A stretch of 64,000 nucleotides of DNA, from contig NZ_JBBCJO010000012.1 of NCBI RefSeq assembly GCF_037190085.1, positions 1 through 64,000 on the forward strand. Direction: 5' to 3'. The DNA is from Gemmatimonas aurantiaca (lineage in GTDB: Bacteria; Gemmatimonadota; Gemmatimonadetes; Gemmatimonadales; Gemmatimonadaceae). Positions 23,976 to 32,948 of this stretch are shown in pieces; position 1 is the stretch's first letter, and every line of letters starts with the position of its first letter. The position numbers and the translations under genes were made by a program. The notes beneath the pieces were generated by a model, which saw nothing but the letters and a program-made list of their open reading frames with translations, did no database searches and was not told the origin of the DNA.

Positions 23976-25850
23976 ATGAACGTCTCCTGGATCGACTGGG
24001 CCATCGTGGCCGTGACCATCCTGGTGTGTTTCGTCCCCGCCCTCTTTCTCGCCAAACGCTCGGGGTCGAGCACGACCGAGTTCTTCGCATCCGGCCGGTC
24101 GGTGCCGTGGTGGCTGGCGGGGTTGTCGATGGTGGCCACGACGTTTTCCTCCGACACGCCGAACTGGGTGACCGAGCAGGTGCGCCGGTATGGCGTCGCC
24201 GGCAACTGGCAATGGTGGGCGTTCGTGCTCACCGGCATCGCCACGGTGTTCTTCTTCGCGCGGCTGTGGCGCCGGTCGGGGGTGCTGACCGATCTCGAGT
24301 TCTACGAACTCCGCTACTCGGGAAAAGAAGCCTCGCTGGTGCGCGGATTCCGCGCGGTGTACCTGGGGCTCTTCTTCAATTGTTTCATCATGGGGATGGT
24401 GACACTCGCGGCGTGCAAGATCGCGAACATCCTCTTCGGTCTCGCGCCATGGCAGACCATTCTGCTGACCGGTGTGCTGAACGTGATCTTCGCGGCGCAC
24501 TCGGGGCTGTGGGGCGTGCTCGTCATCGACATGATCCAGTTCTTCATCAAGATGACGGCGGTGTTCGCGGCCGCCTGGTTCTCGCTCGTGGAAGTGGGCC
24601 GGCGACTGGCGGGAACGCCGGAAGCCTGGGCCGGTCTCAAGGCGCTCGTGGGCACACTGGCCACGCAGCAGGTCGTGCAGGGCGCGGCCGATGCACAACC
24701 CGTCATGTCGATGAAGGACGGCGCGGGTCAGCCGATTCTCGACATGATGCCGAATTTCGCCATGTCCGATCTCGCGCTGATGATCTTCATTCTGCCCATC
24801 GCGATCAGCTGGTGGGCCAACTGGTATCCGGGTGCGGAACCCGGTGGCGGTTCGTACATCGCGCAGCGCATGCTGGCGTCCAAGTCGGAGAAGGATGCAC
24901 TGGGCGGCACCCTCTTCTTCAATCTCGCGCACTACGTGTTGCGCCCGTGGCCGTGGATCATCACGGCGTTGTGTTCGATCATCGTCTACCCCGATCTGGC
25001 CAGCATCAAGGCGGCGTTCCCCACGGCGGACGCCACGCTCATCGGGCACGATTCGGCCTTTCCGGCGATGCTCAAGTTCCTGCCGGTGGGTTTCGTGGGG
25101 CTGATGATCGGTGGACTCATCGCGGCCAACTCCTCGACGATTCTCACCCATCTCAACTGGGGTTCGTCGTATCTCGTGCACGACTTCTACCGGCGCTTCA
25201 TCCGTCGTGACGCCACCGAGGCGCACTACGTCATGGCGGGCCGGCTGACGACGATCCTGCTCTTCGTCTGCTCGGCGTTGCTCAGTCTGACCATGAGTTC
25301 CGCACAGCAGGCCTTCCAGGTGCTGCTGTCCATCGGCGCGGGCACGGGACTGCTCTACATCGCGCGATGGTTCTGGTGGCGCGTGTCGGCCTGGTGCGAG
25401 ATCGTCGCGATGGCCGTCTCGCTCATCACGTCGCTCGTGGTGCCGAAGCTGATGCCCGATGCCGGCTTTGCCGTGGTGACCATCGTGCAGGTGGGCATCA
25501 CGACGGTCGCCTGGCTGATCACCGCGTTCGTGGCACCGGCCACCGATCGCGCCACGCTGGTGGCGTTCGTGCAGAAGGTGAAGCCGGCGGGTTCCGGATG
25601 GAGCTGGGTGCGCCGCGAAGCCGGTATCAGCGACGCGGAAGTCGCCGCCGAAAACAACCTCGGTCTGTCGGCCGCGGGCTGGGTGCTGGGTTGCGTGTTG
25701 ATCTGGTCGTCGCTGTTCGCGATCGGTCAGTGGCTGTACCTGCCGGGCGACCCCTCGCGTCGCGGTGACGCGCTGCTGCTCACCGCCATCTTCGTCGTGA
25801 GTGGCGTGGGCCTGCTGGCCGTGGTCCGACGGCTCTGGGCCACGCGGTGA
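23976..25850 (+). CDS. Sodium:solute symporter (SSS/SLC5 family)
   Basis: A 624-aa inner-membrane symporter with about 13 helices. Family features: an N-terminal helix followed by EFFASGRSVPWWLAGLSMVATTFSSDTPNW (the FA.GR and Ser/Thr-rich Na+ site region), GLMIGGLIAANSSTILTHLNWGSSYLVHDFY in the second repeat, and a long loop with a hydrophilic stretch at about residues 220-260. The start MNVSWIDWAIVAVTILVCFV is preferred because the upstream frame lacks protein character. Such GR-W-W-L-A-G proteins in this lineage are often linked to sugars or organic acids; the substrate cannot be told here. It stands alone and converges on the M20 gene. Confidence 0.9.
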   Translation: MNVSWIDWAIVAVTILVCFVPALFLAKRSGSSTTEFFASGRSVPWWLAGLSMVATTFSSDTPNWVTEQVRRYGVAGNWQWWAFVLTGIATVFFFARLWRRSGVLTDLEFYELRYSGKEASLVRGFRAVYLGLFFNCFIMGMVTLAACKIANILFGLAPWQTILLTGVLNVIFAAHSGLWGVLVIDMIQFFIKMTAVFAAAWFSLVEVGRRLAGTPEAWAGLKALVGTLATQQVVQGAADAQPVMSMKDGAGQPILDMMPNFAMSDLALMIFILPIAISWWANWYPGAEPGGGSYIAQRMLASKSEKDALGGTLFFNLAHYVLRPWPWIITALCSIIVYPDLASIKAAFPTADATLIGHDSAFPAMLKFLPVGFVGLMIGGLIAANSSTILTHLNWGSSYLVHDFYRRFIRRDATEAHYVMAGRLTTILLFVCSALLSLTMSSAQQAFQVLLSIGAGTGLLYIARWFWWRVSAWCEIVAMAVSLITSLVVPKLMPDAGFAVVTIVQVGITTVAWLITAFVAPATDRATLVAFVQKVKPAGSGWSWVRREAGISDAEVAAENNLGLSAAGWVLGCVLIWSSLFAIGQWLYLPGDPSRRGDALLLTAIFVVSGVGLLAVVRRLWATR

Positions 25851-25851
25851 T

Positions 25852-25883
25852 GGTCCGGTGAAGGTCCGGTGAAGGTCCGGTGA
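25852..25883. repeat. Three 11-bp tandem repeats after the symporter stop
   Basis: ggtccggtgaa is present at 25852-25862 and 25863-25873, and once more without its last base at 25874-25883. It starts immediately after the symporter stop codon. Confidence 0.85.
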
Positions 25884-25901
25884 TCGTGCGATGATGATGC
25901 G

Positions 25902-25941
25902 CCACCGACCCAGCGGCGATCTGGCGCCGCTGGGTCGGTGG
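25902..25941. terminator. Hairpin between convergent symporter and M20 genes
   Basis: ccaccgacccagcggcg (25902-25918) pairs perfectly with cgccgctgggtcggtgg (25925-25941): 17 bp with loop atctgg. It lies between two convergent stop codons (25850 and 25944), the right place for a shared terminator, though without clear T runs. Confidence 0.75.
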
Positions 25942-25943
25942 TC

Positions 25944-27185
25944 CTACCTGGCCGTCAGTGCGGCGGATGCGACGCGCGCTGTTTCGGCCAGTACCGCAGC
26001 ACCGACAAACAGAGAACCGTCCGCGGCAAAGAAGCGCGGGGAGTGTGCGGGTGTGGGTTCTCCACCCTCTTCACGGGCGCCGATGCGCAGGAAGGCGCCG
26101 GGTATGCGCTCCATGTAGCAGGCGAAATCCTCGCCGCCCATGTTCGTGATGCCCAATGGCACCACGTTGGCCGCGCCCACCAATGCCGTGGAGGCCTCAC
26201 GAGCCCACGCCGCCGTGCGTTCCGGATTCACGATGGGTGGCGGCCCGAGTTCGAAGGACACCTCGACGCCCAGATCATGGGCGAGGGCGATGCCGTGTGC
26301 CACCCGTCGCAGTTCATCGGCGACCAGCGTCCGCGTAGCTGGATCGATCGTGCGCACCGTTCCACCGATCGTCGCCGAATCGGGAATGATGTTGAGCGCC
26401 GTGCCCGCCTGCATGGTGGCTACCGTGAGCACCGCCGGCACCGACGGATTCACCCGACGCGCCACGATGCCCTGCAACGCCGCGATGAGCAGCCCCGCGC
26501 CCAGCACGGGATCCGCCGACTCGTGCGGACGGGCTCCATGCGCTCCACGTCCGCGCAGCACGATCGAGAAGGTGTCCGCCGCCGCGGCCAACGGTCCGGC
26601 CTGCGCGACCACCTGACCCACGGCAAACCGGCGATCGACATGTGCACCGAAGATCGCGGCCACACCGTCCAGCAGCCCCGAGGCGAGCACGGCGTCGGCG
26701 CCTTTGCCGATTTCTTCCGCCGGTTGCAATACGATCAGCACATCACCCGCCGCCGGTCGTTGCGCCAGCAGACAAGCGGCGCCGACGGCCCATGACGCAT
26801 GCACATCGTGTCCGCAGGCATGCATCACGCCATCGTTGACGGAGGCATACGGCAACCCGGTGGCTTCGCGGATGGGCAGCGCGTCGATGTCCCCGCGCAC
26901 CGCCACCACCGGCGCCTCACGATTCGCTCCCGGAATCCGCGCAACCAGTCCGGTGCCCGCCACCCGCGTCATGATCAGCGGACGGCCACCGAGCAACGGC
27001 TCCACCAGATCACGCAACGCCTGTTCCAGCGCGGCGCCGGTCCTGGACTCGGCGAACGCCAGTTCCGGATGCCGGTGGAGATCGCGGCGCAGGTCGATCA
27101 GTTGCCGACGGAGCACGTCGGAGAATTGTGCGAGAACGGCGTCCGGCACACCGTCAGGTACGCCAGTGAAATCGACAGGGGACAT
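25944..27185 (-). CDS. M20-family amidohydrolase (aminoacylase/desuccinylase-type)
   Basis: A 413-aa di-metal hydrolase of the M20D/hippuricase type, removing acyl groups from amino acids. Motifs in order: DLHRHPELAFAE, VRGDIDALPI, HACGHDVHAS (metal ligands), LQPAEEIGKGAD (catalytic Glu-Glu) and a dimerisation domain with FSIVLRGRGAHGARPHESADP; NMGGEDFACYMERIPG supplies the last ligand region. No signal peptide, so cytosolic. ATG 27185 is used (GTG 27197 is possible). It is the last gene of the seven-gene operon, 21 nt after the D-aminoacylase-like gene. With the GNAT and racemase genes at 39302-41355 it could complete an N-succinyl or N-acyl D-to-L amino acid route. Confidence 0.9.
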   Translation of the reverse strand: MSPVDFTGVPDGVPDAVLAQFSDVLRRQLIDLRRDLHRHPELAFAESRTGAALEQALRDLVEPLLGGRPLIMTRVAGTGLVARIPGANREAPVVAVRGDIDALPIREATGLPYASVNDGVMHACGHDVHASWAVGAACLLAQRPAAGDVLIVLQPAEEIGKGADAVLASGLLDGVAAIFGAHVDRRFAVGQVVAQAGPLAAAADTFSIVLRGRGAHGARPHESADPVLGAGLLIAALQGIVARRVNPSVPAVLTVATMQAGTALNIIPDSATIGGTVRTIDPATRTLVADELRRVAHGIALAHDLGVEVSFELGPPPIVNPERTAAWAREASTALVGAANVVPLGITNMGGEDFACYMERIPGAFLRIGAREEGGEPTPAHSPRFFAADGSLFVGAAVLAETARVASAALTAR

Positions 27186-27206
27186 AGCCAGATACACTAA
27201 CGTGCG

Positions 27207-28889
27207 CTACCGCGAAGCGCCCGGCCCACGCAGCACCTTGCCGGGTGTCGCACCGGTGTGTTTCCCCTTCTCCATCACCACCACACCGTTCACCAGCACG
27301 TAGTCGATGCCGGTGGGCAACTGCGTGGGCTGCTCGTAGGTGGCCCGATCACGCAGATTTTCATAGTCGAAGATCGTGACGTCGGCCCACGCGCCCGCGC
27401 GAATGACACCACGATCGACCAGGCGCATACGCGTGGCCGGCCACGATGTCATCTTGCGGATGGCATCCTCCAGCGTGATCACCTGGCGCTCACGCACGTA
27501 GTGCGAGATCACGCGCACCGGATTGCCATACGAGCGCGGATGTGGCAGCCCCGACGCATCCGCCGGCCCGGGTGCGGCCATTGCCGAGGCATCACTGCCG
27601 ATGCTCACCCACGGAAAGCGCAACGCCGTTTCGATGTCCTTCTCGGACATCATGTGATAGACCGCCGACACGCGGCCGCCGGTGCCTTCCAGCACGAGAT
27701 CCCACGCCGCATCGGCGGGATCCTTGCCCGTCATCGCCGCGATCTGCGTAATGGACTTGCCCTGATACTGCACATTGGCGGGATTCGCCGCGGTCGTGAG
27801 CACCACACCGTCCCATCCGCCTGCTGCTTCGATGATGTTCCACCAGCCCGGGGAACCGGTGGCCACTTCCCGCTTGAGTCGGGCGCGGATGGCGGGATTC
27901 TTCAGTCGGGCCGCCAGTGAATCCCGTCCGCCCTCATGCGCCCAACTCGGGATGGTGGCGTCGAGTCCGGTGCCCCCCGCCGTGTACACGTACATGTCGG
28001 CGGCCACATCGACGTTGCGCGCCCGTGCGGCTTCGATCACCTGACGCAGCGAATCCATGAGGACACCCCAGGCCGGCTGGTGCGCCACCTTGAGATGGAA
28101 GATCTCCACCGGTGTGCCCGAGCGTTCGCCGATCTCGATGGCTTCGCGCACCGACTGCACCACCTCCGCTCCCTCGCCGCGGATATGGCTGGCATAGATG
28201 CCGCCGTACCGCGCGGCCACCTTGGCCATTTCCGTGAGCTCGCTGGTCGTGGCGTAGCTGGCCGGTGGGTAGATGAGTGCCGTGCTCATTCCCAGCACAC
28301 CGGCCCGCATGGCGGTGTCGAGAATGGCCCGCATACGATCGAGTTCGGCCGGTGTGGGCGCACGCGCCGACGGCCCGATCACCGCGGTGCGGGCCTGCAC
28401 TTCCCCGAAGTACGTACCGAAGTTGACGCTGATGCCCTGCCGCTCGAGTTGTTCGAAATACGACGCCACCTGACTGGCAGGTACCGGCGTTCCACCTTCA
28501 CCACCCAGCGCCGTGGTCATGCCCTGCAACAGCTTGCTCTCGGCTCTGCCATCGCGCTGCAGCATGCGCCCCGACTGATCGAGCATGTCGATCCACCCGG
28601 GTGAGACGTATCGTCCCGTGGCGTCGATCTCCCGTTTGCCCTTGCCGGCCACCCGGCCGATCTGCACGAAGCGGCCATCCTTGATGGCCACATCGGCCAG
28701 GATCCACGGATTGCCGGCACCGTCGAGCACCCGCCCGTTGCGGATGACTACATCGTATTCGGCAGTGGCGGCCTGCGCCGGAAGGCGGGATGTGAACAGG
28801 ACACTCGCCAGGACACTCGCCAGCGCGCTCGTCAGGGCCAATGGGCGCAGCAGGGGAACCGGGGATTTCAACCACATGGCGGGACTCAC
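27207..28889 (-). CDS. Secreted D-aminoacylase-like amidohydrolase (variant metal site)
   Basis: A 560-aa amidohydrolase-superfamily protein with a long Ala/Leu/Ser-rich signal peptide ending LPAQA. The core starts with YDVVIRNGRVLDGAGNPW and has the family segments FHLKVAHQPAWG, YASHIRGEG, GSDASAMA and a C-terminal VDRGVIRAGAWADVTIFD...PTGIDYVLVNGVVV. In standard N-acyl-D-amino acid deacylases the first strand ends in an H-x-H metal motif; here that place reads SPGWIDMLDQSG, so the two His are missing although later His are kept. It may use one metal or have another reaction. GTG start overlaps the upstream serine hydrolase stop by 4 nt. Exported, unlike the M20 enzyme downstream. Confidence 0.83.
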   Translation of the reverse strand: MSPAMWLKSPVPLLRPLALTSALASVLASVLFTSRLPAQAATAEYDVVIRNGRVLDGAGNPWILADVAIKDGRFVQIGRVAGKGKREIDATGRYVSPGWIDMLDQSGRMLQRDGRAESKLLQGMTTALGGEGGTPVPASQVASYFEQLERQGISVNFGTYFGEVQARTAVIGPSARAPTPAELDRMRAILDTAMRAGVLGMSTALIYPPASYATTSELTEMAKVAARYGGIYASHIRGEGAEVVQSVREAIEIGERSGTPVEIFHLKVAHQPAWGVLMDSLRQVIEAARARNVDVAADMYVYTAGGTGLDATIPSWAHEGGRDSLAARLKNPAIRARLKREVATGSPGWWNIIEAAGGWDGVVLTTAANPANVQYQGKSITQIAAMTGKDPADAAWDLVLEGTGGRVSAVYHMMSEKDIETALRFPWVSIGSDASAMAAPGPADASGLPHPRSYGNPVRVISHYVRERQVITLEDAIRKMTSWPATRMRLVDRGVIRAGAWADVTIFDYENLRDRATYEQPTQLPTGIDYVLVNGVVVMEKGKHTGATPGKVLRGPGASR

Positions 28890-30451
28890 CGGGCAGGCGT
28901 GAGACGGGTGAACAGATTGCCCTGCAACTGCAAGGCGAGAATACGACCGTTGCCGTCGGGGCGGAATGTGATGTTGCCTTCCCCTCGTCCGCTCCAGCGG
29001 GCGCGGAACGTGTCGTACTGCGCGTGGGTCAGATCGCCGTCGAAGCCGCTGCCGAACCGGGCGTGCAGCGTTTCCCCCACGAGCGTGATGACCACATCAC
29101 CGTAGGTGGGATTGCGATACGTGGCCACATACGACGCGAGCGGAAGCGTGGGCTTCGTGTTGGCATTGGCCACACGCGCCGGCTGCGGCGGACGCTGATT
29201 TTCGCGCGCCTGCAACGCCAGCAGATCCGCGCTCCAATCGCGTTTGGGCGTACCGGCCGCTCCACCCAGGCGATCGAACACTTCGTACATGATGGCATGA
29301 CGCAGTTCGACATGATCGGTGTTCGCCAGCACGTATACACCCAGCTTCCTGTCGGGAATGAGACCGATGAGAGCGCTCATGCCGTCGATGCTGCCGGTGT
29401 GCATGACCACGGCCTGTCCGTTGTAGTCCTGCAGGAACCAGCCCAGTCCGTAGAGGAAGAAGTGCGGCCGCGACAACTCGAGCGCCGGATACGTGGAGGG
29501 ATCGGCCACAACCTGTGGCGAGATCCAAGCCTTGAAATTCGCTTCGCTCACCAGGCGCTTGCCGTTCACGCGCCCCGAGTCGAGCACGAAGCGCATCCAC
29601 CTGGCCATGTCGTTCACCGACGACCACACGGAGCCCGCCGCGGCCACGGGGTCGACCGCCCGATTGACCGTGAGGCGGATGGAATCGTTCACCATACGGT
29701 GCGGACTGGCCACATTCGGTTGCCCTTCCACCTTGGACAACCGCGTGATGGTGCCATTCATGCCGAGCGGCGCGAAGATGCGCTGCTCGAGAAACGCATC
29801 CCACGTTTTGCCCGACGCGGCTTCGACCACCGCGCCGGCCACCGCGTACATGATGTTCTGGTAGATCCATCCGGCGCGGAACGAATAGGCGGGTTGCACG
29901 GTGGCCACACGCCGCAGGATCTCCTCGGAGGAAAAGTCGGTGCCCGTCCACAGCAGATCCGCGTTGCCCAGGCCGGCGCGATGCGTGAGGATGTCGCGCA
30001 CGGTGAGTTCACGTGTCACCCACGGATCGGACAGCTTGAACGCCGGCAGGTATTCGATCACCGGTGCGTCCCACCGCACCTTGCCTTCATCGACGAGCAT
30101 GGCGAGCGCCAGCGACGTCATGGCCTTGGTGGTGGACCCGATCGCAAAACGCGTGTCGGCATCGACCGGCGTGGGTTTGCCGACTTCGCGAAGACCATAC
30201 CCTTTCGACAGCAGCACGCTGTCGTTGCGTACGATGGACACGGCCAGTCCGGCAGTCTTCCACACGTTGACCGCGGCGGCGATATCGGCGTCGAGTCTGG
30301 CTACGACGGCCTGATCGCCACGTCCGCCCTTGACGGGCAGCACGTTCTGCGCCGCGATTGGCGATGCAACGCCCAAGGTGACGAGAGCGGCGCCGGCGAT
30401 GACACTCAGCCGGGTCCGGAAGACGCGCGAGACGGAAGAGATGGGCATCAT
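28886..30451 (-). CDS. Class C beta-lactamase-family serine hydrolase
   Basis: A 521-aa exported hydrolase. After the signal peptide (ending PIAAQ) comes a penicillin-binding/class C fold (about 45-400). The nucleophile is Ser106 in IGSTTKAM (SxxK), then the Tyr motif IYQNIMYAVAG and HTGSIDG in place of KTG. A C-terminal beta-rich domain (about 420-520; YVATYRNPTYGDVVITLVGE) resembles the lipocalin-like tail of D-aminopeptidase-type members. It is unlikely to be a resistance enzyme; this subclass includes D-amino acid amidases, D-peptidases and esterases. Start MMPISS lies 4 nt from the stop of a paralogous fusion gene. Confidence 0.88.
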   Translation of the reverse strand: MMPISSVSRVFRTRLSVIAGAALVTLGVASPIAAQNVLPVKGGRGDQAVVARLDADIAAAVNVWKTAGLAVSIVRNDSVLLSKGYGLREVGKPTPVDADTRFAIGSTTKAMTSLALAMLVDEGKVRWDAPVIEYLPAFKLSDPWVTRELTVRDILTHRAGLGNADLLWTGTDFSSEEILRRVATVQPAYSFRAGWIYQNIMYAVAGAVVEAASGKTWDAFLEQRIFAPLGMNGTITRLSKVEGQPNVASPHRMVNDSIRLTVNRAVDPVAAAGSVWSSVNDMARWMRFVLDSGRVNGKRLVSEANFKAWISPQVVADPSTYPALELSRPHFFLYGLGWFLQDYNGQAVVMHTGSIDGMSALIGLIPDRKLGVYVLANTDHVELRHAIMYEVFDRLGGAAGTPKRDWSADLLALQARENQRPPQPARVANANTKPTLPLASYVATYRNPTYGDVVITLVGETLHARFGSGFDGDLTHAQYDTFRARWSGRGEGNITFRPDGNGRILALQLQGNLFTRLTPAR

Positions 30452-30455
30452 CGTG

Positions 30456-32948
30456 TCACCGCAACCGTTGCGCCAGCCAGTCGGCCACGGTGCCGAGGAC
30501 TTCTGGCGCAACATCGAAGTTGGTCAGGTTCTGATACCCGCCGGGATAGCCCACCGGATCGTAGACGAACAGATGATTGAGCCTGGGGAACACCCGCGAC
30601 GTGACATCCCTGTTGCCACCGGCCTTGAACGCCTTCACCAGCGCTGCCACCTGATCCGGTGTCACCTGCTGATCGGTGGCGCCGTTGAGGACGAGCACCG
30701 GCGTTTTCACCTGCTTCGCGGTGGCCAGCGGATCGTGATCGAAGAAGTACTTCATCCACGGGTTGGTGGCCGCGAGTGAATCGATGTACGTGGGGATGCG
30801 ACCGATCTGCTCGGCGCGTTTGGCCGGCGTGAGGGATGTGTCCTTCTCGGCGAGGTTCCTGAGCTGGAACGTGAGGATGTCACGTCCACGCTTGCCCGGT
30901 CCGGCAAGCAGCACGATGCCTTTGAGATCGGGTTCACGTGTGGCCACGATGGGCGCGATGAGACCACCTTCGCTGTGCCCCACGAGGCCGAGCTTGCCGG
31001 CATCGATCTCCGGACGTGTGCGCAGATACGCGAGTCCCGCGCGGATGTCCTCGGCGAAGTCAGAGCTCGTGGCCTTGGCATGATCGCCGGTGGATTCCCC
31101 GATCCCACGATCGTCCATGCGCAACGTGGCGATGCCACGGCGTGCGAGTGAATCGGCGATCTGGCGGAACGGGCGGAAGTTGGTGGTGGCGGAGAACGGT
31201 TCGTCGCGCGTCTGTCCCCCCGATCCCGTGATGGTCACGACGGCGGGCACTCTGGCGCTCGCGCTGGCGACTTTCGGAATCGTGAGCGTGCCGGCGAGGG
31301 TGTGCCCTTCGCGCGTGGGCACGGTGACGTTGATCGCGATGTACGGCGCGTTCGCGGGCGCCGAGTAGTCGATCGGCGGGGGACGCGGCGGCGTGGGGCG
31401 ACGCACGAACGACACCGGCACCCCGACGAGGTCGGCGATCAATTCGTTCACCTTCCCCTGCGGGTTCACGCGGAAGTTCACGAAGAACGCGGGCAGCACG
31501 GGCGTGTCGAACTTCACGCGGAAGTTGTCGGCGTTCCAGTACACCATCTGGGAGCGCCAGGTGGGGCCGAAGGTGAGATGCAGTCCGCCGTTCTGCTCGC
31601 GCACCACCATCTCGCCGTAGAGGCTGTCCACGTAGGTGCCCACATATTCCGACAGGGCCAACGTCGGCTTGCCACCCGAAGGCCTGGTCTGCGCCTGCGG
31701 ATTGCGGGCCGCGGCGGCCGCCGCCCGGGCGCGTGCCTGCTCCTGTCGTGTCACGGCGTCGGCCACCCAGTCGCGACCCGATCCACCCAGGTGCATGTCG
31801 AGGATCTTGTGCAGCAGCGGCTGCGGCAGTCCCGAGCCGTTCATGTTGGTGAGCAGCACCACGCCGAACTTGTCTTCGGGCAACATGGCCACGAGCGCCG
31901 TGAAGCCGTCCACGTTCCCGCCGTGATGCACCAGCGCTTTGCCGCGATAGTCTTCGAGGAACCAGCCCAGTCCGTACGAGGAGTAATGCGTGTCGGGGTT
32001 GTTGGCCCGCGCCGCGGAGTCCAGGCGGATGAACATCTGCGACTGGCGCATCTCCTCGACCAGACGCCGGCTGATGACCTGCTTGCCGCCGTACTTTCCG
32101 TCGCCGAGCAGCATGCGCACCCACTGCGCCATGTCCACCGCGTTGGAGTTGATGGAGCCGGCAGGGCCCGCGTTGTCGAGATTGCGCCACTTCACCGCGA
32201 CCACCCCGCCGCCGCTGTCGGCGTTGGCGTGGGGCGAGGCGAGATCGGTGCGCTTGTCGAGAGCCCGGATGGTGGTGCTGCTGTTGCCCATGCCGAGCGG
32301 CGCGAAGATGCGCGTCGAGACAAAATCGTCCCAGCTCATGCCGGACGCCTTGGCCACCACTTGCCCTGCGGTGATGTACATCAGGTTCTGGTAGCCGAAC
32401 TGCGAGCGGAAGCTCCACGACGGCTGCAGGAAGCGGATGCGGCGCACCAGTTCGTCGCGATCGAAGCCCGAGCCATACCACGCCAGTTCACCGCGCGCGA
32501 GACCGCTGCGATGCGACAGCAGATCGCGCACCGTGAGCTCACGCGAAACGTACGGGTCGTACATCTGGAAGCTCGGGATGTAGCGCGTCACGGGGGCGTC
32601 GAGATCGACCTTCTTCTCGTCCACCAGCATGGCGATCGAGGCGGACGTGAACGCCTTCGACGACGACCCGATGGCGAAGATCGTGCGTTCCTCCACCGGG
32701 GCTTTCGTGTTCACGTCCCGCACGCCGTAGCCCTTGACGTAGATCACCGAATCGTTGCGCACGATGGCGAGACCCAGCCCCGGCACCTTCATGCTTTCGA
32801 GCGCCTTGTTCACATAGGCGTCGAGACCGGGGAACGGCTCGCGTGACTGCGCCCCGAGCGCGGTGGGCGCGACCGCGAGCGCCATCGGGAACGCCGCCGG
32901 TACGATCGAAGCGATCACCTGGCGGGCGGTGCGGGAAAACGTGATCAC
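30456..32948 (-). CDS. Fusion of class C serine hydrolase and alpha/beta hydrolase
   Basis: An 830-aa exported double enzyme. The first half (residues 35-500) is paralogous to the downstream protein: nucleophile in IGSSSKAF (Ser95, Lys98), FGYQNLMYITAG, HHGGNVDG, and a YVGTYVDSLYGEMVV tail domain. The second half (about 550-830) is an alpha/beta hydrolase of the dienelactone-hydrolase/peptidase kind, with GSGGQTRDEPF, RMDDRGIGES and the nucleophile elbow LVGHSEGG, and FPRLNHLF near the catalytic His. A short Pro-rich stretch (TPPRPPP) joins them. Two exported serine hydrolases in one chain suggest stepwise cutting of one substrate. It overlaps the CocE gene upstream by 4 nt. Confidence 0.88.
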   Translation of the reverse strand: MITFSRTARQVIASIVPAAFPMALAVAPTALGAQSREPFPGLDAYVNKALESMKVPGLGLAIVRNDSVIYVKGYGVRDVNTKAPVEERTIFAIGSSSKAFTSASIAMLVDEKKVDLDAPVTRYIPSFQMYDPYVSRELTVRDLLSHRSGLARGELAWYGSGFDRDELVRRIRFLQPSWSFRSQFGYQNLMYITAGQVVAKASGMSWDDFVSTRIFAPLGMGNSSTTIRALDKRTDLASPHANADSGGGVVAVKWRNLDNAGPAGSINSNAVDMAQWVRMLLGDGKYGGKQVISRRLVEEMRQSQMFIRLDSAARANNPDTHYSSYGLGWFLEDYRGKALVHHGGNVDGFTALVAMLPEDKFGVVLLTNMNGSGLPQPLLHKILDMHLGGSGRDWVADAVTRQEQARARAAAAAARNPQAQTRPSGGKPTLALSEYVGTYVDSLYGEMVVREQNGGLHLTFGPTWRSQMVYWNADNFRVKFDTPVLPAFFVNFRVNPQGKVNELIADLVGVPVSFVRRPTPPRPPPIDYSAPANAPYIAINVTVPTREGHTLAGTLTIPKVASASARVPAVVTITGSGGQTRDEPFSATTNFRPFRQIADSLARRGIATLRMDDRGIGESTGDHAKATSSDFAEDIRAGLAYLRTRPEIDAGKLGLVGHSEGGLIAPIVATREPDLKGIVLLAGPGKRGRDILTFQLRNLAEKDTSLTPAKRAEQIGRIPTYIDSLAATNPWMKYFFDHDPLATAKQVKTPVLVLNGATDQQVTPDQVAALVKAFKAGGNRDVTSRVFPRLNHLFVYDPVGYPGGYQNLTNFDVAPEVLGTVADWLAQRLR

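Noticed and set aside
28886..32948. Beta-lactam resistance genes
   Set aside because: The class C fold is shared by D-peptidases and esterases; the KTG box is changed to HTG/HHGG and the setting is a nutrient operon.
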